From positions 186,001 through 250,000 of the forward strand of contig NZ_CP100400.1 of assembly GCF_024218795.1 (NCBI RefSeq): DNA of 64,000 nt, written 5' to 3'. Origin of the DNA: Halorussus aquaticus (GTDB taxonomy: Archaea; Halobacteriota; Halobacteria; Halobacteriales; Haladaptataceae). Shown here piece after piece: positions 16,811 through 24,847 of this stretch. Both the position numbers and the translations under genes were made by a program. How positions within the stretch are numbered: the stretch's first letter is position 1; every line of letters begins with the position of its first letter. The notes beneath the pieces are model-generated. The model was not told the DNA's origin and did no database searches. It saw nothing but the letters and a program-made list of their open reading frames with translations.

Positions 16811-18610
16811 ATGAACGAAAGCGCCGAGGAGACCAAAGTCGAGTGGCGCGAGTGGGGCGAGGCGGCCTTCGAGGAGGCCCGCGAGACCGACCGACCCGTC
16901 CTGCTCTCGCTGTCGGCGACGTGGTGTTCGTGGTGCCACGAGATGGACCGCGAGGCGTACAGCAACCCCATGGTCGCCGCGAACGTCAACGACTCGTTCG
17001 TCCCGGTCCGGGTGGACATCGACCGACAACCCCGCGTCCGGGAGCGGTACAACATGGGCGGGTTCCCCTCGACGGTGTTCACCACGCCCGACGGCGACCT
17101 GCTCACCGGCGCGACGTACCTCGACGTTGACGCCACGCGGCAGGTCGTCCAGCGCGTCCGGGACCTCTGGACCCACAAGGGCGAGGACGCCGCCCGCATC
17201 CCGCGGAGCCTCCGCGAGGACCCGCCCGCCGGGGAACTCTCGCCCGAAATCGAGCGCCTCATCGCCGGGCAGTTGGGCGACAAGTTCGACGACCAGTTCG
17301 GCGGGTGGGGCGACAGCGAGAAGTTCCCCCTGCCTCGGACCGTGGAGTTCGCGCTCAAGCGCGAGCGCGAACAGGCCCTCGCAACGCTTCAGGCCGTCAC
17401 CCAGTACCTCTACGACGACTACGACGGCGGGTTCTTCCGGTTCGCCGAGGGCCGCGACTGGACCGACGTTCACCACGAGAAACTGCTCTCGACCAACGCC
17501 GCGCTGGTCCGGGCGTTCGCCAACGCCTACCTCTACACGGGCGACGACGACTACCGCGACCCGGCCGAGCGGACCGTCGAGTACCTGACGACGACCCTGT
17601 GGAATAGCGCGGAACGGAGTTCCGCGGACGGGGGTGCCTTCGCAGGAAGCCAAGCGCCGGGCGACTCGCCGGACGTCCCCGATAGCGGGGGCGACGGCGG
17701 TATCGGCGAAGACGGGGACGGTACCGACGAAACTAGCGCGGAGGAGGCGCACGCCGCCGACTCCGAGTCCGACGGCCCCGACTACTACGCACTCGAACCG
17801 AGCGACCGCGAGGCGGCCGACGCGCCCGCGGTAGACCCGACCGCCTTCGCGGACTCGAACGCGATGGCCGCCGACGCCCTGCTGACCTACCACGCCTACA
17901 CGGACGACGAACGCGCACGCACGTACGCCGAACGCGCGCTCGACTACCTCACGTCCGAACTGGTCGATGACGGCGAGGTGACCCACTTCGACGCCACCGG
18001 GAGCGATTCGAGCGAGCGGAGCGAGTCGGGCCTCCTCGCCGACCACGCCCACCTCCTCTCGGCGCTCACGACCGCCCGGCAGGTCACCGGCGACGAGACG
18101 TACCTCGACGCGGCGCGCGACGTGGCCGACTACGCGCTCGACGAACTCCGCGAAGACGGCGAGTCGGGCGCGTTCGTGGACGGTCCCCGCGAGGGACCGG
18201 GCCTGCTCGACCGGCCGCTGCGACCGCTCGACCACAACGCCGAAATCGCCGACGCGCTCGTGGACCTCGCAATCCTGACCGGCGAGGACCGCTACCGGGA
18301 GGCCGCCGAGGGTGCCGTCGCGGCGTTCGCCGACGCGGCCGACCGCTTCGGCGTGCAGGTCGCTGCCTACGCCACCGCCGCGGCCCGCCTCTGCCGGGAC
18401 CCCCTCGTCGTGGAAGTCACCGACGACGCCGGGTCGGACCTCCACCGCGCCGCGATGCGCGTCGCCGACCACGAGAAGGTCGTGATTCCGGGCGTCGAGG
18501 GCGAGGAGTACGAGCGCGGTAGCGCCTACGTGGTCGTCGATGGCGAGCGCTCGGACCCCGTGACCACGCCCGAGGAACTGAGCGAGACGGTCGCCGAACT
18601 GACCGAGTAG
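16811..18610 (+). CDS. Thioredoxin-domain protein, DUF255/SPATA20-YyaL family
   Basis: 599 aa. The N-terminal thioredoxin-like domain (about 10-125) has the active-site motif SATWCSWCHEM (CxxC) and the cis-Pro region GGFPSTVF. The remaining part resembles the six-hairpin glycosidase-like (alpha/alpha)6 domain of the family, with GGWGDSEKFPLPRTVEFAL and GGFFRFAEGRDWTDVHHEKLL. An acidic, glycine-rich insertion (about 270-320) interrupts it. The biochemical role of the family is not settled; redox-linked sugar or protein processing is suggested. The frame opens 41 codons earlier, but MNESAEETKVEWREW at 16811 is the conserved start. Confidence 0.85.
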   Translation: MNESAEETKVEWREWGEAAFEEARETDRPVLLSLSATWCSWCHEMDREAYSNPMVAANVNDSFVPVRVDIDRQPRVRERYNMGGFPSTVFTTPDGDLLTGATYLDVDATRQVVQRVRDLWTHKGEDAARIPRSLREDPPAGELSPEIERLIAGQLGDKFDDQFGGWGDSEKFPLPRTVEFALKREREQALATLQAVTQYLYDDYDGGFFRFAEGRDWTDVHHEKLLSTNAALVRAFANAYLYTGDDDYRDPAERTVEYLTTTLWNSAERSSADGGAFAGSQAPGDSPDVPDSGGDGGIGEDGDGTDETSAEEAHAADSESDGPDYYALEPSDREAADAPAVDPTAFADSNAMAADALLTYHAYTDDERARTYAERALDYLTSELVDDGEVTHFDATGSDSSERSESGLLADHAHLLSALTTARQVTGDETYLDAARDVADYALDELREDGESGAFVDGPREGPGLLDRPLRPLDHNAEIADALVDLAILTGEDRYREAAEGAVAAFADAADRFGVQVAAYATAAARLCRDPLVVEVTDDAGSDLHRAAMRVADHEKVVIPGVEGEEYERGSAYVVVDGERSDPVTTPEELSETVAELTE

Positions 18611-18710
18611 GGCGTCCGCCGCGGCCCGTTAGTGCGAAGTCTCTCGGTTCGGCCCTTCTCCGGAGCGTCTTCCGGCGAGCGACGTGTCACCCCTAGAACT
18701 AAGTATGAGT

Positions 18711-18759
18711 GTAAAGCATCCTTTACTGTAAAGCACGCTTTACGACAGGCCCGCTTTAC
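18711..18759. promoter_or_regulatory. Array of GTAAAGC inverted repeats upstream of the DUF2178-XRE pair
   Basis: Three helically phased dyads precede the ATG at 18772. The first is GTAAAG-N4-CTTTAC (18711-18726). The second is GTAAAGC-AC-GCTTTAC (18728-18743). The third has a degenerate left half and a perfect GCTTTAC right half (18753-18759). Centres are about 16-17 bp apart. This is the layout of cooperative binding sites for a small dimeric XRE regulator, and the second gene of the pair encodes exactly such a protein. The sites cover the promoter, so autorepression is likely. That is inference from position and symmetry. Confidence 0.7.
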
Positions 18760-18771
18760 ACTGCACCAGCC

Positions 18772-19191
18772 ATGACACGAACTACGACGTCTCGAGGAAG
18801 TCCGCTCGCGAAGCAACGCAAGTACCGTCGCCTGATGTTCGGCGTCTTGTTCGGCGGCGTCGCCGTCGCGCTCCTGCTGAGGGAGGTACTGGGCTACCCG
18901 CTAGTCAGCGAAGTCGTCTACTGGGTCGCCGTCCTCGGGTTCTTCGCCGTCCTGTTCGGTTCCTCGATGACGCTGTTCGACGAGCGCGACAGGGCACTCG
19001 AAGAGCGGGCGAGCAGGTGGACGCTCACGATACTCGCACCCGTATTAGCGATTACCGCGTCGGTGGGCCGACTCCTCCCGCGGGTCAGCGACTACGCCCT
19101 CCCGGACGCGGTCTGGCCCGCTCTCTACGGCTTCATCGGCGTCTACGTCCTGTTCGCGGTCATCTACGGCGTCCTTCGCTCTCGCTCATGA
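18772..19191 (+). CDS. DUF2178-type four-helix membrane protein
   Basis: 139 aa. Four transmembrane segments are visible: LMFGVLFGGVAVALLLREVL, VYWVAVLGFFAVLFGSSMTL, LTILAPVLAITASVG and LYGFIGVYVLFAVIYGVL. The conserved FDERDRALEERASRWT stretch after helix 2 is typical of the DUF2178 family, which is commonly encoded next to a small XRE regulator in archaea and bacteria. Its stop overlaps the start of the HTH gene by 4 nt (ATGA), so the two are translationally coupled. It may sense a membrane signal and control the regulator, but this is not demonstrated. Confidence 0.8.
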   Translation: MTRTTTSRGSPLAKQRKYRRLMFGVLFGGVAVALLLREVLGYPLVSEVVYWVAVLGFFAVLFGSSMTLFDERDRALEERASRWTLTILAPVLAITASVGRLLPRVSDYALPDAVWPALYGFIGVYVLFAVIYGVLRSRS

Positions 19192-19406
19192 AGAACGAGA
19201 TTCGAGACCGGCGGGACGCCGAAGGCATCAGTCAGGCCGACCTCGCCGAGGCCGTCGGGGTCACCCGCCAGACGATAAACGCCATCGAGCGCGAGCGCTA
19301 CGACCCCTCCATCGAACTCGCGTTCAAACTGGCCCGCCACTTCGACTGCCGAATCGAGGACCTGTTCGACCCCGAACTCGACGGCAACGGTACGGCCGAA
19401 GGGTAG
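19188..19406 (+). CDS. Small XRE/Cro-type helix-turn-helix regulator
   Basis: 72 aa, essentially one HTH_3 domain: RRDAEGISQADLAEAVGVTR (helices 1-2), QTINAIERERYDPSIELAFK (recognition helix and helix 4), then HFDCRIEDLFDPE. This is the YgzD/YvaO-like group of minimal regulators paired with small membrane proteins. It is co-translated with the DUF2178 gene and very likely binds the GTAAAGC repeats in front of the operon. Start ATG 19188 lies inside the preceding stop region; no other start is reasonable. Confidence 0.88.
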   Translation: MKNEIRDRRDAEGISQADLAEAVGVTRQTINAIERERYDPSIELAFKLARHFDCRIEDLFDPELDGNGTAEG

Positions 19407-19487
19407 TCCTGCGTTCGCGTCTCGCCGTCGCCGAACGAGTCCGCGGCGTGGAACGTGTGAGTACGTTTAAACTGAAAACGACACGAG

Positions 19488-19496
19488 AGTTTATAG
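19488..19496 (+). promoter_or_regulatory. TATA box of the TrmB-family gene
   Basis: GAGTTTATAG is centred about 27 nt before ATG 19520, the canonical spacing for a leaderless transcript. This decides the start against the upstream ATG at 19448. Confidence 0.65.
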
Positions 19497-19519
19497 GGGC
19501 AGAGCGTCTGGCCACTCAC

Positions 19520-20332
19520 ATGGCAAGCCTACGAGACCTCGGTCTCTCGGAGTACGAGGCGCGGGCGTATCGGGCGCTGTTGGACGCGGGGCCGACCACG
19601 GCCAAAGAGTTGTCTCGCGCGAGCGACGTGCCGATGGGTCGCATCTACGACGTGCTGAGCAGTCTGGAGACCCACAATCTCGCGCGCTCTCAGAACGCGA
19701 GTCGGCCCAAGAAGTACGTCGCGGTCGAACCCGACACCGCGCTGAACCGCCTGCTGGAGGACAAACTCGCCGAACTCGAAGAGCAGGCCCAGCAGTACGA
19801 GGACATCGTGGACGACCTCACCGACGAACTCGACGCGACCGAACACGTCGAGGAGGGGTTCTGGACCGCCGCGGTCGGTGCCGAGGAGTCGGTGGACCTG
19901 CTGGTCGAACGCCTCGACGCGGCCGACGACCGTATCGCGATGGTCGCCGGGACCTCCTCGGCCCAGTTCGACCTCGGCGACGTGGGCGAACTCGTCTCCC
20001 AGCACCTCGAAGCGGCGCTCGACCGGGGCGTGGAGGTGTCGCTGCTCATGTCGCCCGAACTCGTGGAGACGCTCCCGCCGAGCGTGGGCAAGCGTTACAC
20101 CGAGACCCTCTCGGACCATCCGAAGTTCGCGGTCCGAACCGCCGAGGGCCTGCAGGGGACGTTCAACTTCATCGACGACGTGGAAGTGTGCATCGAGGTG
20201 GCCAACCCCCTGAATCCGGGCGAGGCGTTCGCCATGATAGACATGAAGGACCCCGAGTTCGCGGCGGGCGTCCGCGAGAAGTTCGCGCCCCGGTGGGAGT
20301 CGGCCGAACCCCTCTCGTTCGACAGTCGCTGA
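19520..20332 (+). CDS. TrmB-family transcriptional regulator
   Basis: 270 aa. The N-terminal winged helix reads LGLSEYEARAYRALLDAGPT, then ELSRASDVPMGRIYDVLSSL, the signature of TrmB-type regulators. A coiled-coil dimerisation segment (about 80-110) follows. The C-terminal domain (about 118-265) contains the phospholipase-D-like fold used for effector sensing (VAGTSSAQF, LDRGVEVSLLMSPEL, EVCIEVANPLN). The family often senses sugars or metabolites; the ligand here is unknown. The start is set by the TATA box 27 nt upstream. The gene is convergent with the APC-UspA transporter, which it might or might not control. Confidence 0.88.
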   Translation: MASLRDLGLSEYEARAYRALLDAGPTTAKELSRASDVPMGRIYDVLSSLETHNLARSQNASRPKKYVAVEPDTALNRLLEDKLAELEEQAQQYEDIVDDLTDELDATEHVEEGFWTAAVGAEESVDLLVERLDAADDRIAMVAGTSSAQFDLGDVGELVSQHLEAALDRGVEVSLLMSPELVETLPPSVGKRYTETLSDHPKFAVRTAEGLQGTFNFIDDVEVCIEVANPLNPGEAFAMIDMKDPEFAAGVREKFAPRWESAEPLSFDSR

Positions 20333-20400
20333 GCGACTCGGTCTTACGGTATCTCGGCCCCGAGACCGGTCGGCCGTCGGCCCTGACAACCGACGAAGTC

Positions 20401-22779
20401 CTATCCGAAGACCTTCCGCACGTACCGACTCACCGGGAACAGCGTCTCGCTGACCCGGTCTCTGAGACCGGTCGGCTTGGCGTAGACGACCACCGGGACC
20501 CCGAGGTCGTCGGCCCGGTCGATGACCCGGTCGGGCGTCGAACCGAGGACCCACCGTCTGAGGAGTCGGGTACGGGACGCCCCGATGAACAGCGGTCCGC
20601 CGTTCTCGGCGGCCGTCGTGACCAGTCCCTCGGCCACGGTGTCGGCCTCGACCTCGTGGACTTCGACCGGAAGGTCCGCCGGAAACGCGTCGAGGGTCCG
20701 CTGGACGTCCTCGGCGGTCCCGCCGCCGCCGCGGGGAGTGACCGTGGCGACGTGGACGTTCGCGCCTCGTTCGCCGAGCGCGCTCACCAGCGCGACCATC
20801 GAGTCGTGGTGCGGACCGCCGCCCGCGCCGATTGTGACGGTCTCCATGTCGTCGAGGTCCTCGACCTCGAAGCCTTGGACGAACACCACGTCGCAGGGAG
20901 CGTCGTACTCCACGGTCTCGGTGACCTCGTAGTGTTCCTCGGGATAGCCCATCAGGATGAGTTCCGCGTCGTCCTCGCGGGCGGTCTTGTTGATGTCGAA
21001 ACCGATGTCGCGCGAGATGTGCCCCTCGACCGTGTACTCGGCGTCCACGTCCGCGGATTCGAGGCGTTCGACGAGTCTGTCGGCGCGCTTCTCGGCGTCC
21101 TCTTGGACCATCTCGTAGGGCGTCTGCTCGGGGATGTGGGTGACGTTGACGACCTGTAGTATCGGATTCTCGGCACGCGCGTTCGCCAGCGCCGCGGCCA
21201 GTGCGACGTGGACCGGCGCGCGCTCGATGCGGGCCACCGGAACGAGAACTCGGTAGCGGTCCTCGGTATCGGAGACTCCTTCGGACTCGACGGCTTCGGT
21301 CTCCCCAGATTCGGTGGGGTCGGTCTCCTCGGGTTCGCTGCCTTGGGCCACCGACCCGCCGCCCCGGTTGACCGACTCGCCGCCGCTGGTCCGGACGGGT
21401 TGATGTCTCCCCACGGCCTCCTTGGTGAGTTCCTCCACGTCGGGCGCGCCACCCCACGCGAGGTACCCGCCGACGAGCGCGAGTTCGACGCCGAGACCGA
21501 TGACGATGCCCCTCGGCGGGAGGTTCGTGATGAGCGCGAGGTTAGCGAGGATACCGACAATCGGGACCCACGGCGTCAGCGGCACCTCCAGCGGTCGGTC
21601 CATGTCGGGGAACCGACGCCGAGAGACGATGAGCGCGACGTTGACGACGGCGAGCGGAGCGAGCAGGTTGAGGTTGGCGAACCCCGTCAGCGCGTCGAGA
21701 CCGAGGTGGAGCAGGCCGAGTCCGCCCTCCGCCGGGAACAGCGACATGAACACGAGGATGAGGACCGAAATCGTGCCCGTCACCGTGACGACGCTCCAGA
21801 ACGGCGTCCCGTACTCGGGGTGGATGCGGTTGAATCGGCGAGGCGCTTGGCCCTGTCGGCCCATCAGCGACCCGATGCCGGACGCCGCCAGAATCGAGGC
21901 GTTCGACGCCGACACCATACTGAAGACGGCCCCGGCGACGATGAGCCACTTGCCGAAACTCCCGAGGAACGCCGCGGCGACCTTCCCCATCGCGGTCTCG
22001 CCCTGCCGGGCGACGACCTCCGCGGGAATCGGCGAGTTGACCATCGCCACGATGACGAAGATGTAGAGTATCGTCACCGTCAGGATGCTCGCGCCGATGG
22101 CTTTCGGGACGACCCTGCGCGGGTCGATTATCTCGCCCGCGCTGGCCGCGATGGCCGAGAACCCGAAGAAGGTGATGAACGCGACCGCAGCGATGGAGAC
22201 AATGCCGCCCGCGTTCGTCTTGAACTCCCCGGCGAAGGTGCCGACCGCCTCGGTCGGCCCCTGAAACGCGAACGCGCCGCCGATGAACACCAGCAGGACC
22301 GCCACCTTCGCGGCGGTCACGATGACCTGAAACGTCCCGCTCTCCTCGGTCCCCTGCGCGTTGAGGTAGCCGAGCAGGACCGCGGTCGTGATTGCGACCG
22401 CCCCGTGCGGAATCGGAATCCCGTGCGGGATGATGAACTGGTGGAACCACTCGCCCATCGTGGCGAGGTAGAACGCCGTGGTCGCGCAGTAGCCCATGAA
22501 CAGCGACGCGCCGACCGCGAACAGGAGTCTGTCGTCCTCGAAGGTGCGCGACGAGAAGAGGTAGCCGCCGCCGTTCTCGCTGTAGATTGACGCGAACTCG
22601 GAGTACGACGCGGCGGTGATGCCCGCGATGACCGCCGCGAGGACGAACGAGATGACCGCGCTGCTCCCCACGACCGCCACCGCGGTCCCCGACAGCGAGA
22701 AGATACCCGCCGCTATCATCGTCCCCAGTCCCAGCGCGAACGCGACCCTGAATCCGAGTGTCCGAGTGTGTTCCGCCAT
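20401..22779 (-). CDS. APC-superfamily amino acid transporter fused to two UspA domains
   Basis: 792 aa. Residues 1 to about 430 are a 12-helix APC permease starting GFRVAFALGLGTMIAAGIFSLSG, the conserved TM1 glycine-rich break. It also has the GEIIDPRRVVPKAI loop. A 60-residue low-complexity acidic linker follows. The last 310 residues hold two tandem universal-stress-protein domains (YRVLVPVARIERAPVHVAL; second half with FIGASRTRLLRRWVLGSTPDRVI, close to the G-x2-G-x9-G-S ATP motif). Such fusions occur in haloarchaea and probably couple amino acid or polyamine transport to nucleotide binding. Substrate unknown. Monocistronic. Confidence 0.88.
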   Translation of the reverse strand: MAEHTRTLGFRVAFALGLGTMIAAGIFSLSGTAVAVVGSSAVISFVLAAVIAGITAASYSEFASIYSENGGGYLFSSRTFEDDRLLFAVGASLFMGYCATTAFYLATMGEWFHQFIIPHGIPIPHGAVAITTAVLLGYLNAQGTEESGTFQVIVTAAKVAVLLVFIGGAFAFQGPTEAVGTFAGEFKTNAGGIVSIAAVAFITFFGFSAIAASAGEIIDPRRVVPKAIGASILTVTILYIFVIVAMVNSPIPAEVVARQGETAMGKVAAAFLGSFGKWLIVAGAVFSMVSASNASILAASGIGSLMGRQGQAPRRFNRIHPEYGTPFWSVVTVTGTISVLILVFMSLFPAEGGLGLLHLGLDALTGFANLNLLAPLAVVNVALIVSRRRFPDMDRPLEVPLTPWVPIVGILANLALITNLPPRGIVIGLGVELALVGGYLAWGGAPDVEELTKEAVGRHQPVRTSGGESVNRGGGSVAQGSEPEETDPTESGETEAVESEGVSDTEDRYRVLVPVARIERAPVHVALAAALANARAENPILQVVNVTHIPEQTPYEMVQEDAEKRADRLVERLESADVDAEYTVEGHISRDIGFDINKTAREDDAELILMGYPEEHYEVTETVEYDAPCDVVFVQGFEVEDLDDMETVTIGAGGGPHHDSMVALVSALGERGANVHVATVTPRGGGGTAEDVQRTLDAFPADLPVEVHEVEADTVAEGLVTTAAENGGPLFIGASRTRLLRRWVLGSTPDRVIDRADDLGVPVVVYAKPTGLRDRVSETLFPVSRYVRKVFG

Positions 22780-23168
22780 CCCGTACCCTCGAAGACTGTA
22801 CTCGACGTGTGCTCACTAATGTGATGGCCCGATTCGGTTCCATCGTCGGTCGCGCGACCTGCGGTTCGAGTCCGCAACTGTCGCCGTTAGCGAACTCCCG
22901 TAGCCACTCGACCTCCGCATAGCCACCGACCGAAATTCGGTTGGTGAAGTCTCCTTCGGTTACGGAGTTCCCTTCGGTCAGCGGAGTCTTCGACCTGTTG
23001 CGCCCGGAAATCCGCCGTGACGGCGGTTCCATCGCGCGTTGCGTTCGGAAACAGGACGTTTCTCGATTGAATTCCGGTAAAGTCGGTCTCAAGGCGGCGA
23101 AATCTGGGTTGAGGAGCGTCCGGCTTGAAACCGATGGCGACCCCACGTCCAGATGGGGTGTGGAACCA
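22780..23168. other. Divergent intergenic region without a clear gene
   Basis: Nearly 390 nt between the transporter and the first Tat-exported protein. It contains a small palindrome CCGAAATTCGG (near 22929-22939), the loose repeat TTCGGTTACGGAGTTCCCTTCGGT just after it, and a T-arm-like stem-loop at 22860-22876. Base composition is slightly lower in GC than the flanking genes. Nothing here is a convincing RNA gene. Confidence 0.4.
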
Positions 23169-23795
23169 ATGACCGACGCGGAGAGAGACGACGAATCGAC
23201 CGACGCGAGAATCGACCGACGAACCGTCCTGAAAGGAACTGCGGCCGCCGGAGTCGCGGGGACCGGACTGGCCGGAACCGCGAGCGCGAGCGACGACGAC
23301 CAGCGCGAGATAACGTTCTGTGCGGCCGGAGAGGAGACGTTCAGCTACTTCGTGCGCGTGTCCGGCAGCCTCGAACGCGGCGGGACGTACGAGAGCGACG
23401 AGTACGACGCGGTGGGCGATGACTTCGCAGAGGGCGCGGTCAGCGCCGAGCGGTGCGACAGCTTCGCGTTCACCGGGGACGTCGGGAACGTGAAGCTCAA
23501 CGGGCCGGGGAAGGTGTTCGTGGACGGCGACCTCTTGGAGGACACGACCGACGACGAGGAGACACTCCCGAACAAGATAACCATCCAAGGGGAGGATACG
23601 AGAGCGGAGTACAAGTTCAGAGTGAGCGGCCGCGTCGAACCGGACGACAGCATCGAGTCGAGCGACGAGGTGTCCGATAGCGCCGTCAGGGGCGCGGTCA
23701 ACTCCGGGTCCGACGTGTTCCGCTACTCGGGCGCCATCGCGTTCGACGAGGCCGACGGCCCGGTGACCGTGACGCTGGACGTGAACCCGGACTGA
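23169..23795 (+). CDS. Tat-exported protein of unknown function
   Basis: 208 aa. The N-terminus carries a Tat signal: RIDRRTVLKGTAAAGVAGTG ending in ASA about residue 40. The mature part is acidic and beta-rich, with a near-repeat of a module: FSYFVRVSGSLERGGTYESD and YKFRVSGRVEPDDSIESSDE, each followed by a segment ending in F-x-(Y/F)-(S/T)-G. Two copies of one small beta domain are therefore likely. Two cysteines (TFCAAG and AERCDSF) could form a disulfide. The family is not recognised. The ORF frame extends 76 codons upstream, but the Tat signal fixes the start at 23169. Confidence 0.75.
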   Translation: MTDAERDDESTDARIDRRTVLKGTAAAGVAGTGLAGTASASDDDQREITFCAAGEETFSYFVRVSGSLERGGTYESDEYDAVGDDFAEGAVSAERCDSFAFTGDVGNVKLNGPGKVFVDGDLLEDTTDDEETLPNKITIQGEDTRAEYKFRVSGRVEPDDSIESSDEVSDSAVRGAVNSGSDVFRYSGAIAFDEADGPVTVTLDVNPD

Positions 23796-23848
23796 GAGAG
23801 CGTGGGGGGTCGCGTCGAAACGGGGACGCGCGACGACTCAGGACGAAA

Positions 23849-23856
23849 GCATAAAC
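23849..23856 (+). promoter_or_regulatory. TATA box for the second Tat-exported protein
   Basis: GCATAAAC is centred about 27 nt before ATG 23880, consistent with a leaderless mRNA and with independent transcription of this gene. Confidence 0.55.
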
Positions 23857-23879
23857 CGACGCACGTCGTGCCAGACACC

Positions 23880-24713
23880 ATGAATCGGGAGCGACGGGCG
23901 GTCCTGCGAGGGGTGGCCGCCCTGACGGGAGCAGCGGTCGGAAGCGGTGGGGCAGTCGGGAGCGGAGCGGCGGTCGGGAGTGAAACCGCGGTCGGGAGCG
24001 ACTCGACGGCCGACGCGGCGACGACCGGCGATAGCGGTCCGAACGACCGGACGGCCCGCCAAGAGGTGGACACGTCGCTCTCGCCGGGTGTCACGCTGTT
24101 CGACCTGAACGGCGACGGCGCGTACACCGCGACGGTGGAGGCGGCGGCCGAGTCGATGCGCGACGACGCCCACCCCCGCCCGATACACGTCACCTCGGAC
24201 GGCAACTCCACCGTCGATTACGCGGCGTCGATAGCCGCACCGAGCGCCGAGACGACGCTCGGGGGTCTCGGCAGTCTCAGCTACGACTACTACGAGGGGC
24301 CGAACAACGTCAACCCGGACGACTCCGGCGGACTCGCGCCCGACGAGACGTTTCTGGTGGTCGAGAACGGCGACGGGCGACACGGGATGTACCTCACCTA
24401 CGACGCGGGCGGCGACCCCGCCGAGGAGTGGGCGACGTTCGACGTGCTGGCCCGGATGCGGGGCGACACCGGCGGGACGAGTCGCTGGTTCGAGTACACC
24501 GCTGTCGAGTCGGGCTACGACGGCCGGACCTTCGACGACGTCGTCGCGCGGTTCGGCGAGGACGCCAGACTCGTCCGGGTCGGGGTCGGCCACGGGAACG
24601 CGGTCAATCCCGCCACCCTCGACCTCTACTACGACAACCTCGTGGTGGACGGGACGACCAAGCGGTTCCCGGTCTCGGTGACGAAACGGACGGCGCACCC
24701 GCCGCCCTTCTGA
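23880..24713 (+). CDS. Tat-exported protein of unknown function
   Basis: 277 aa. A short signal, MNRERRAVLRGVAALTGAAV, with an RR-x-VLRG twin-arginine motif is followed by a Gly/Ser/Ala-rich stretch of imperfect repeats (GSGGAVGSGAAVGSETAVGS). The mature domain (about 60-277) is acidic and beta-rich with many aromatic residues (SLSYDYYEGPNNVNPDDSGG, GRHGMYLTYDAGGD, LYYDNLVVDGTTKRF). The last of these resembles carbohydrate-binding jelly-roll strands, but this is only a look-alike. It lies 84 nt after another Tat substrate, with its own TATA box. The family is not recognised. Confidence 0.7.
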   Translation: MNRERRAVLRGVAALTGAAVGSGGAVGSGAAVGSETAVGSDSTADAATTGDSGPNDRTARQEVDTSLSPGVTLFDLNGDGAYTATVEAAAESMRDDAHPRPIHVTSDGNSTVDYAASIAAPSAETTLGGLGSLSYDYYEGPNNVNPDDSGGLAPDETFLVVENGDGRHGMYLTYDAGGDPAEEWATFDVLARMRGDTGGTSRWFEYTAVESGYDGRTFDDVVARFGEDARLVRVGVGHGNAVNPATLDLYYDNLVVDGTTKRFPVSVTKRTAHPPPF

Positions 24714-24847
24714 GGGGAGACGCGCCGCGGACGTTTCGGGGCGATCGCGGTTCTACGCCGACCCGTCGGTTCTCGGCCCCGTTCGAGAAAGGAAATAATC
24801 ATACGGTGGGGCTTGTAAAGGATTTCAACAACTGGAGTTAGCTACTG

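Noticed and set aside
15767-18472. A 901-codon open frame on the minus strand spanning the thioredoxin-domain gene
   Set aside because: Only its last 188 codons (J-domain protein) are real. The rest is antisense to a well-supported gene and lacks any family pattern; long shadow ORFs are normal at this GC content.
22860-22876. tRNA T-arm-like hairpin TGCGG-TTCGAGT-CCGCA
   Set aside because: No matching acceptor, D- or anticodon stem could be built around it, so a tRNA or tRNA remnant is not supported.
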